Below are positions 1 through 5,290 of a DNA stretch of 6,204 nucleotides, piece by piece. The stretch lies in the NCBI GenBank assembly GCA_028276345.1, contig JAPYWM010000083.1:1-6204 (forward strand), read 5' to 3'. The notes under the pieces were generated by a model. It saw only the letters and a program-made list of their open reading frames with translations, made no database searches and was not told the DNA's origin. Position 1 is the first letter of the stretch; every line of letters begins with the position of its first letter. A program made the translations under genes and the position numbers. The DNA comes from Sphingobacterium sp. (lineage in GTDB: Bacteria; Bacteroidota; Bacteroidia; SpSt-205).

Positions 1-1287
1 CAAGATGCCGTTAGCATTCAGGTTTCCAGCCAAATCCCCGTGGACCTCGGACCAGATATCACGCTGTGTGCGTCGGGAGGCACTTCCGTCACTTTATATA
101 GCGGTTATCCCGGGGCTACTCACACCTGGACTCAAAATGGCCAGGTCATCCCGGGCGCTACCGCCGATAGTTTAGTCGTAACGCAGCCCGGCACCTACGG
201 CGTGACCGTGCAGCCGGCGGGCTCCTCCTGCATTGGCCAGGACTTCGTAACCGTGCGGTTTGACACGGCCATCACGGTAAATCTCGGGCCAGATGTCTTC
301 TACTGCACCACAGACCCCATTCAGCCGCTGCAAGCACCTGTGGTCGGCGGTGCCACCTATGTCTGGTATCGCAATAACCTCACCGTTCCCGGTGCAAACG
401 GCCCATCCCTGACCCCGTCTGGAAGCGGAACCTATGTCGTGGTGGTCTTGGCTGGCTCCTGCATTGGGACGGATACGGTGGAGGTTACCATCTCGCCCAC
501 AGTACAGGTGACACTACCTGATACGATTCGCTTCTGCCAGTCCAATCCGCTTGTTGAGCTGGAGGCCCCCTACTATCCGGGAGCTACCTACGAGTGGACC
601 CTCAATGGGGTATCCGTAGCGCGGGGAGTAGGGCTATATCGGCTTCTGGATACCCGGGGAGGCGTATGGCGCGTAACCATCACTACGGCCAGCGGATGCA
701 GCGGAACGGCCGCTACCTTTGCTGAGGCTATCCAAAACCCTCGGCCGGACTTTGAAACCGAGCCGCCCATCCCCGCTCGTTTAGCCGCCTCCAACCCCGT
801 CGTGCGCTTCATCAACCGCTCGCAGGGCGTTACGCCTTATACCTTCTTCCGGTGGGACTTTGGCGATAGCACCACCAGCACTGACCCTAACCCTACGCAC
901 CGTTTCCCCGGCGCCGGTACCTACTACGTAACGCTCTATATGTACAACGGCCAGTGCGTGGATTCCATCCGGCGCGGGCCGATTGTGATTGCCCCGGTAG
1001 ATGGGTCGTTTATCCCCACAGGCTTCACCCCGAATGGCGACGGCATCAACGATCAGCTCTACTTCCCCGCACTGGGCTATCAGGACTATGAGTTCTTCAT
1101 CTACAATCGCTGGGGTCAGCTTGTCTTCCAGAAGCGCCTTGGTGAAACCCGCTACTGGGATGGGAATGAAGAGGGCGCCGGTCCCCGTCGCCCAGCCCCC
1201 GAGGGTGTGTATGTCTACGTCTTCAAGGGCATCAAAGACAATGGCGAGCGGGAAACTTTCACCGGTACGATCACGCTAAGCCGATAA
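1..1287 (+). CDS. Secreted Ig-like/PKD multidomain protein with T9SS type B C-terminal sorting domain (5' end outside window)
   Basis: The frame is open from base 1, so the GTG at 40 is unlikely to be the start; 428 codons of a longer gene are visible and end at TAA 1285-1287. Residues are counted from the first visible codon. Three Ig-like modules (about 14-92, 93-169, 170-245) each begin with a V-x-L-G-P-D-like strand, contain a G-A-T-x-x-W core and hold an early and a late cysteine that could pair. A PKD domain follows (about 249-331) with WDFGDS, then PTHRFPGAGTYYVTL. The last 90 or so residues, from FIPTGFTPNGDGINDQ through IYNRWGQLVF and YWDG to the G-T-I-T-L end, match the gliding motility-associated C-terminal (CHU_C, type B) sorting domain. 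Proteins with this tail cross the outer membrane through the type IX system and are released or held at the surface. The specific function (adhesin, enzyme or motility factor) cannot be told because the N-terminal part is missing. The domain calls are firm; the function is open. Confidence 0.9.
   Translation, partial: QDAVSIQVSSQIPVDLGPDITLCASGGTSVTLYSGYPGATHTWTQNGQVIPGATADSLVVTQPGTYGVTVQPAGSSCIGQDFVTVRFDTAITVNLGPDVFYCTTDPIQPLQAPVVGGATYVWYRNNLTVPGANGPSLTPSGSGTYVVVVLAGSCIGTDTVEVTISPTVQVTLPDTIRFCQSNPLVELEAPYYPGATYEWTLNGVSVARGVGLYRLLDTRGGVWRVTITTASGCSGTAATFAEAIQNPRPDFETEPPIPARLAASNPVVRFINRSQGVTPYTFFRWDFGDSTTSTDPNPTHRFPGAGTYYVTLYMYNGQCVDSIRRGPIVIAPVDGSFIPTGFTPNGDGINDQLYFPALGYQDYEFFIYNRWGQLVFQKRLGETRYWDGNEEGAGPRRPAPEGVYVYVFKGIKDNGERETFTGTITLSR
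40..738 (+). repeat. Three tandem diverged Ig-like modules encoded in the secreted protein
   Basis: Three successive units begin near 40, 277 and 508, so the period is about 77-79 codons. Each reads V-(D/N/T)-L-(G)-P-D, then a Cys about eight residues in, then a G-A-T-(H/Y)-x-W core, then G-x-Y/W-x-V-x-V and a second Cys in S-C-I-G or G-C-S-G. Copies 1 and 2 share the S-C-I-G ending; copy 3 is more diverged. The resemblance is at protein level; I see no long identical DNA runs. Such beta-sandwich arrays usually act as stalks or spacers in Bacteroidota surface proteins. Confidence 0.6.
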
Positions 1288-1310
1288 GCAGGAGGAATCA
1301 AAGTCCTTTC

Positions 1311-1344
1311 GGGCCCCCTCCCAGAAAGGGGGCCCTTCTTATTT
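1311..1344 (+). terminator. Strong rho-independent terminator after the T9SS-sorted protein gene
   Basis: GGGCCCCCT (1311-1319) pairs perfectly with AGGGGGCCC (1327-1335) around a 7-base loop, and the stem is followed at once by TTCTTATTT (1336-1344). The hairpin lies 23 bases after the TAA of the upstream gene and just before the atpD promoter, so it separates the two transcription units. Confidence 0.88.
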
Positions 1345-1347
1345 CTC

Positions 1348-1417
1348 AGGAGGCATGGCGTGCGTATTGGTTTTGCTGCCATTGCGGGGGATTCTCTACC
1401 TTTGCTGGCGATTATGA
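1348..1417 (+). other. Alternative atpD start (GTG 1360) and nested 20-codon ORF (ATG 1355) behind an AGGAGG
   Basis: AGGAGG at 1348-1353 is a textbook Shine-Dalgarno sequence. It lies 6 bases before a GTG at 1360 that is in frame with atpD and would add 18 residues (MRIGFAAIAGDSLPLLAI). It also sits 1 base before an ATG at 1355 that opens a 20-codon frame (MACVLVLLPLRGILYLCWRL) whose TGA at 1415-1417 overlaps the atpD ATG as ATGA. Both lie upstream of, or across, the predicted promoter, so they would be translated only from read-through transcripts. F1 beta subunits normally begin close to the G-K-V-V-Q-I-I-G segment, so I regard both as probably unused. Confidence 0.2.
1372..1404 (+). promoter_or_regulatory. 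Bacteroidota-type promoter for atpDC (-33 TTTG, -7 TAnnTTTG)
   Basis: TTTG at 1372-1375 is followed after 21 bases by TACCTTTG at 1397-1404. This matches the known Bacteroidota primary sigma factor consensus, TTTG about 19-21 bases before TAnnTTTG. Transcription should begin a few bases after 1404, at roughly 1408-1414. The mRNA would then have almost no leader before the ATG at 1414, and the GTG at 1360 would not be transcribed from this promoter. The position between a terminator and atpD fits well. Confidence 0.72.
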
Positions 1418-2937
1418 GTCAGCAGCCCAAGGGAAAAGTCGTTCAAATCATCGGGGCCGTCGTAGATGTGGAGTTTGACTCGAAGGACGGGTACCTTCCG
1501 CAGATATATGAGGCGCTCATTCTCGAGGCGCGAGGGCAAAAGGTGTACCTGGAGGTGCAGCAGCACCTGGGCGAATATCGGGTGCGTACCATCGCCATGG
1601 ATAGTACGGATGGCTTCAAGCGGGGGGACGAAGTGGTGGCGCTGGGACGTCCCATAGAAATCCCCGTAGGTGAGGGGATTCGGGGGCGGCTCATCAACGT
1701 CGTGGGCGAACCTATCGATGGCTTGCCGCCAATCCAGACCGATAAAAAATACCCCATTCACCGGCCCGCTCCGAAGTTTGAAGAGCTTTCTACCGAGCCG
1801 AAGGTGCTCCTCACGGGAATCAAGTGCATAGACCTCCTTACCCCCTACAAGAAGGGTGGAAAGATCGGCCTCTTTGGTGGGGCTGGTGTGGGGAAGACGG
1901 TGCTGATCATGGAGCTAATCAATAACATCGCAAAGGCACACTCGGGTCTGTCGGTGTTTGCGGGGGTAGGCGAGCGCACGCGGGAAGGCAATGACCTCTT
2001 GCGGGAGATGATTGAGTCAGGCGTGGCGCGCTATGGAGACAAATTTAAACACGCCATGGAGAAGGGGGGGTGGGATCTATCGCAAGTGGACCTTGAAGAG
2101 CTGAAAAAGTCCCAGGTGACGTTGGTTTTCGGGCAGATGAATGAACCGCCGGGCGTACGGGCGCGGGTAGCGCTGACGGGCCTGACCATCGCGGAGTACT
2201 TCCGGGATGGGGAGCCGCATGAACCAACAGGACGGGATGTGCTGTTCTTCATAGATAACATCTTTCGCTTTGTGCAGGCGGGGTCGGAGGTCTCGGCGCT
2301 ACTGGGGCGAATGCCGTCAGCAGTAGGCTATCAACCCACCCTCGCCACAGAGATGGGCGCCCTCCAAGAGCGAATCACCTCTACGAAACGAGGCTCCATC
2401 ACGTCTATCCAGGCGATATATGTGCCGGCGGATGACTATACCGATCCGGCGCCGGCGACGACCTTTGCGCACCTCGATGCCACGACAGAACTTTCCCGGG
2501 CGATTGCCGAGCTGGGGATCTATCCGGCGATTGACCCGCTTACCTCCACGTCCCGGATGCTGACGCCTGACATAGACCAGCAGACAGTCCCAGCGCACTA
2601 CGAAACTGCCCAGCGGGTAAAAGCTATCCTCCAGCGCTACAAGGAGCTGCAGGACATTATCAACATCTTAGGGCGGGAGGAGCTCTCCGAAGAAGACAAG
2701 CTCGTGGAGAGCCGGGCACGCAAAATCCAGCGCTTCCTCAGCCAGCCTTTCCATGTGGCGGAAGCTTTTACGGGATTGCAAGGGGTATTTGTGCCGATTG
2801 AGGAGACGGTGCGGGGCTTCCGGATGATCCTGGATGGGGAGCTGGACCACCTGCCCGAACAGGCTTTCTACATGGTGGGGACGATCGACCAGGCGATTGA
2901 AAAAGGGCAACGTATCTTAGCTGAGGTGAAGGCATGA
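1414..2937 (+). CDS. atpD: ATP synthase F1 sector beta subunit
   Basis: This is the catalytic subunit of the F1Fo ATP synthase (ADP + Pi to ATP, driven by the ion gradient), in the alpha3beta3 head on the cytoplasmic face of the inner membrane. It has 507 residues from ATG 1414. I chose that start because the protein then begins MSQQPKGKVVQIIGAVVDVEF-like, as family members do, and because the -7 promoter element ends 9 bases upstream. Visible motifs are Walker A GGAGVGKT (155-162, catalytic Lys161), GERTREGND (186-194, catalytic Glu187), Walker B strand VLFFIDN (Asp281), ALLGRMPSAVGYQPTLATEMG, adenine-stacking Tyr370 in LGIYPAIDP, and EELSEED (422-428), the DELSEED-type lever that contacts the rotor. 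Compared with E. coli AtpD there are two insertions, about 27 residues near 206-232 and 6 near 266-271; the first is familiar in Bacteroidota. All key residues are intact. The gene overlaps atpC by 4 bases; genes for alpha, gamma, delta and Fo must lie elsewhere. Confidence 0.98.
   Translation: MSQQPKGKVVQIIGAVVDVEFDSKDGYLPQIYEALILEARGQKVYLEVQQHLGEYRVRTIAMDSTDGFKRGDEVVALGRPIEIPVGEGIRGRLINVVGEPIDGLPPIQTDKKYPIHRPAPKFEELSTEPKVLLTGIKCIDLLTPYKKGGKIGLFGGAGVGKTVLIMELINNIAKAHSGLSVFAGVGERTREGNDLLREMIESGVARYGDKFKHAMEKGGWDLSQVDLEELKKSQVTLVFGQMNEPPGVRARVALTGLTIAEYFRDGEPHEPTGRDVLFFIDNIFRFVQAGSEVSALLGRMPSAVGYQPTLATEMGALQERITSTKRGSITSIQAIYVPADDYTDPAPATTFAHLDATTELSRAIAELGIYPAIDPLTSTSRMLTPDIDQQTVPAHYETAQRVKAILQRYKELQDIINILGREELSEEDKLVESRARKIQRFLSQPFHVAEAFTGLQGVFVPIEETVRGFRMILDGELDHLPEQAFYMVGTIDQAIEKGQRILAEVKA
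2923..2928 (+). promoter_or_regulatory. Ribosome binding site for atpC inside the end of atpD
   Basis: GAGGTG lies 5 bases before the atpC ATG at 2934, within the last codons of atpD. With the ATGA stop/start overlap it points to coupled translation of epsilon after beta. It stands out because atpD itself and both - strand genes have no recognisable Shine-Dalgarno sequence. Confidence 0.55.
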
Positions 2938-3182
2938 AAGGTACGCTTTTGGTGTCGGTGCGCGCAAAGGATGGCATCTGGTATGAGGGCGCTGCCGAGT
3001 GGGTGCGGGCAGTCAGCCCAGAAGGGTCTTTTGAGGTATGGCCGGGCCATGCCCCCCTTCTGGCAAGTCTGACACAGGGCATGCTCACCCTCCAGACCCC
3101 CTCCGGCCTCAAAGAACGCTCAGTTACACAGGGCTTCCTCCGGGTAGAAAACGACCAGCTTCTGATCCTTCTCACGGCGTGA
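2934..3182 (+). CDS. atpC: ATP synthase F1 sector epsilon subunit, short form (beta-sandwich domain only)
   Basis: Epsilon is part of the central rotor stalk. It binds gamma and the c-ring and couples ion flow to catalysis. The 82 residues match the N-terminal beta-sandwich of epsilon: LLVSVRAKDGIWYEGAAEWVRAVS, the signature GSFEVWPGHAPLLASLTQGML (residues about 31-51, with PGHAPLL), and the closing strands GFLRVENDQLLILL. The protein ends there. It lacks the two-helix C-terminal domain that takes E. coli epsilon to about 139 residues and that inhibits ATP hydrolysis. Short epsilons are common in Bacteroidota, so this is probably not a truncation; the stop is clean and I see no continuing helical frame downstream. 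Start ATG 2934 overlaps the atpD stop as ATGA. The gene ends 31 bases from the end of the convergent receptor gene. Confidence 0.93.
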   Translation: MKGTLLVSVRAKDGIWYEGAAEWVRAVSPEGSFEVWPGHAPLLASLTQGMLTLQTPSGLKERSVTQGFLRVENDQLLILLTA

Positions 3183-3214
3183 AAGCCACGCCCGGAGTTT
3201 CAAAGTCCCTTTTT
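3176..3214 (+). terminator. Possible weak terminator between convergent atpC and receptor gene
   Basis: GGCGTG (3176-3181, spanning the atpC stop) pairs with CACGCC (3187-3192) around a 5-base loop. A run of five T (3210-3214) comes 17 bases later, after an imperfect GGA...TCC arm. The T run is not next to the clear stem, so this is not a classic intrinsic terminator. It is still the only candidate in the 31-base gap (3183-3213), where transcription from both sides must stop or collide. On the - strand the stem has no T run after it. Confidence 0.3.
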
Positions 3215-5247
3215 CACCAGCTATAATACACGCCGCCTGAGACCACACGCCCCAAGAAGGGCATATTCCCTACACTTAGATGGTCCCAGCCATAGGCGTT
3301 CAGCAGGTTTTCTACGGAGACCTGGAGGATTAGGAGGCTGTTTATTGCATGTCGGGGGAAGGGGAGCATGTAGTTGTATCGCAGGTGCAGGAGCCAGTAA
3401 CCAGGGGTGACGTCTTCGGGGTAGATAGTTCGGGAGAGGTGTTTTTGGGTAGCAGCAGCGAAAATCTCACTCACGAGGCGGTGCCGACGATAGGGGATGC
3501 CCACTTGGAGGCGTCCGTGGAGGGGATATATCCAGGGCAGAGGTTCCCGATAATCCACATGCCACCCGTATGTGTAGCCCCCGAGCAGGCGCCAGGTAAG
3601 TCTCTCTTGCTCGTACGTGATGAGCATCTGCCCACCCGTGGTGTAGGCCCGGCCACTATTCTGTAAGATTCGCCAGAACTGCGCTGTCCCATTGCCTGCT
3701 GAGTAGGGCTGGAGGAAAGTCACGGGGGTAATGTAATCCCGCAGGTAGTTGAGATAGGCGGTTCCTTCCAGGCGCCAGGGGGCTTTCTGGTAGATGAGGC
3801 GGAGCTCAGTGTGTAGGAGGTTTTCGGGGCGGAGCGTAGAGTTTCCCATCTGAATGCTATTGTCCTGAGGGACGTAGAGATAGTAGGCGTAGAGTTCGGT
3901 GTGGGTGGGAGGCCGGGTGCCATAGCTCAAAGTAACCGCGGCCTTGAGGTCAGGCGTCATCCGGAAGGTTCCTTCGGTACCTACCTGATAGGTGAAAAAC
4001 TGGCGATTTGCTTCGCTTTTGCCTGCGTAGTTTTCCTGGTACAGTCGTAGCGGGGCAAAGGATAGCGTATCCTGTACTTTGTAGGTGAAATAGCTTCCGG
4101 CTGCGTAGGTTTGAAGCTCTGTGTGCGTCCCCGCGAAGGTGAGGGTGAGGCGGTGGGTAGTTTGTTGGAAGCGGATGTCAGCGAGATTGTAGAGCTGCAT
4201 GCGGTTAGTGGGGCTATTTATGAGGTACATGTCCATGGTGGCCCGGGCAAAGTGCTGAGAATACTCGCTGTGCTGGGTGAGTTTCCAGCGGCTCGTTTGG
4301 AGGTAGCTAACCTCTGCGACGGCGCCGAGGCTTTGGGTTAGGCCCTTCATGGGCATGTACATGCCGGGCATGACGATGCGGGTGCGGATTTCGGTTGGCG
4401 GGCGAGTTTCATCCGTCATGTCGTGGAAGATGGTATTGGCATACAGGCGAAGGGAGAGCCGGTTTTTCCAGGAGTAGGACAGACTCGGCAGGTGGAAGGC
4501 GCTATGGCGGGCGTCCATGATGAGGGCGGGATAGGCCACATTGTAGAAGACGTCGCTTAGGTAGCGGATTTCTATCTGGTGGGCTTCGGCGAGGTCGTAG
4601 CGCAGGGCCAGGTAGAGGTTGTATTTCTGGAAGGTGGGGAGGCTCCAGGAGCTGTCTCTGCCGTAGGTGGGGGTGTTTTCCGGGAGGGGGAAGCTATACC
4701 ATCGACCGCTGCGGTAGGGTCCGCCCAAGCGCGTAGTGAAGGCCGCCGCGTAATGCCAGCGTTTGCGGCTGCCGCCAAGGCGGAGGGCTCCGACGAAGCG
4801 GTGGTAATTGTCGGCGGTCTGGAGCGTGAGGTAGTTGTCGGCGGTGGCGCCGGGGGAGAGCAGGGATAGGTTCAGGGTGGGGGTGGCGCCCCAGCTCTGC
4901 GTAGCAGACCAGGCTGCCCCCTCCCAGGCGGCTTGCTCTACGAAGGTCAGAACGGGATCCATACGGTCTACACAGGCTGGTACGACCCGCATCCCGTCTA
5001 TGGTTACCTGCGTCTGCTGGGGTAAAAGCCCCTGATACACCACTTCCTGCGCGAAGGGCACCGACCGATAGACGAGGTTGGTTAGCCCGGTCATCTGGAT
5101 ACGTTGGCCTATGCCTTCATGAGAGGGCGGTATGACTGGCCTGTGGGCGCGGATTTCCACAGGGGGCGCCTCATAAGTGGGTAGGCTATCGGCTTCCTGC
5201 GCGGCGACCCAGGCAATCAGTAAAGCTCCCCCCAACCCCCATCGCAT
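3214..5247 (-). CDS. TonB-dependent outer-membrane receptor, probable copper receptor of the OprC/NosA type
   Basis: The 677-residue protein is a predicted TonB-driven beta-barrel importer. A signal peptide (residues 1 to about 16, hydrophobic GALLIAWVAA) precedes APPVEIRAHRP, which resembles the segment before a plug domain. The plug spans about 45-135, with VTIDGMRVVPACVDRMDP in its middle. The rest alternates aromatic and polar residues as barrel strands do, and contains the receptor-type PPTHTELYAYY and LRPENLLHTELRL segments (about 446-485) and VSVENLLN (644-650). It ends in an aromatic strand with terminal Trp677. Cys92-x3-Met96 and His275-x-Met277 match in type and spacing the copper ligands of P. 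aeruginosa OprC (Cys143, Met147, His323, Met325). No carboxypeptidase-like N-terminal domain and no SusD partner are present, so a glycan-uptake role is unlikely. Start ATG 5247 has no Shine-Dalgarno but a TAACTTTG element just upstream. The receptor call is strong; copper as substrate is inferred from the motif, and another metal or chelate remains possible. Confidence 0.88.
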   Translation of the reverse strand: MRWGLGGALLIAWVAAQEADSLPTYEAPPVEIRAHRPVIPPSHEGIGQRIQMTGLTNLVYRSVPFAQEVVYQGLLPQQTQVTIDGMRVVPACVDRMDPVLTFVEQAAWEGAAWSATQSWGATPTLNLSLLSPGATADNYLTLQTADNYHRFVGALRLGGSRKRWHYAAAFTTRLGGPYRSGRWYSFPLPENTPTYGRDSSWSLPTFQKYNLYLALRYDLAEAHQIEIRYLSDVFYNVAYPALIMDARHSAFHLPSLSYSWKNRLSLRLYANTIFHDMTDETRPPTEIRTRIVMPGMYMPMKGLTQSLGAVAEVSYLQTSRWKLTQHSEYSQHFARATMDMYLINSPTNRMQLYNLADIRFQQTTHRLTLTFAGTHTELQTYAAGSYFTYKVQDTLSFAPLRLYQENYAGKSEANRQFFTYQVGTEGTFRMTPDLKAAVTLSYGTRPPTHTELYAYYLYVPQDNSIQMGNSTLRPENLLHTELRLIYQKAPWRLEGTAYLNYLRDYITPVTFLQPYSAGNGTAQFWRILQNSGRAYTTGGQMLITYEQERLTWRLLGGYTYGWHVDYREPLPWIYPLHGRLQVGIPYRRHRLVSEIFAAATQKHLSRTIYPEDVTPGYWLLHLRYNYMLPFPRHAINSLLILQVSVENLLNAYGWDHLSVGNMPFLGRVVSGGVYYSW

Positions 5248-5251
5248 GAAA

Positions 5252-5259
5252 CAAAGTTA
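5252..5259 (-). promoter_or_regulatory. Candidate -7 promoter element before the receptor gene
   Basis: Read on the - strand, TAACTTTG matches the Bacteroidota -7 consensus TAnnTTTG exactly and ends 4 bases before the receptor ATG at 5247. I found no TTTG at the expected distance upstream; that stretch reads AACACTTTC. If used, transcription would start at or next to the ATG, giving a leaderless mRNA and allowing the receptor to be expressed separately from the flavin reductase gene 43 bases upstream. I see no obvious operator palindrome in the gap. Confidence 0.45.
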
Positions 5260-5290
5260 CGAGTAAATCCGGATTGAAAGTGTTTTGGGC

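Noticed and set aside
1001..1279. 92-codon open frame on the + strand in another frame
   Set aside because: It lies wholly inside the sorting-domain coding region and has a low-complexity Ser/Arg-rich composition typical of a shadow frame.
1289..1353. CAGGAGG repeated at 1289-1295 and 1347-1353, flanking the terminator
   Set aside because: The first copy has no start codon at a useful distance. A 7-base repeat of a Shine-Dalgarno-like sequence is not evidence of an element.
1360..2937. AtpD starting at GTG 1360 (525 residues)
   Set aside because: The extra 18 residues do not resemble a beta-subunit N-terminus, and the promoter at 1372-1404 lies inside the extension. ATG 1414 gives the usual start.
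2768..3175. 135-codon open frame on the - strand across the atpD/atpC junction
   Set aside because: It is antisense to two conserved genes and its translation is Pro/Ser/Arg-rich with no family signature.
3349..3666. 105-codon open frame on the + strand opposite the receptor gene
   Set aside because: It is antisense to a clear barrel-coding region, has no family features, and results from the GC-rich codon pattern of the real gene. Other opposite-strand frames in 4111-5035 were rejected for the same reason.
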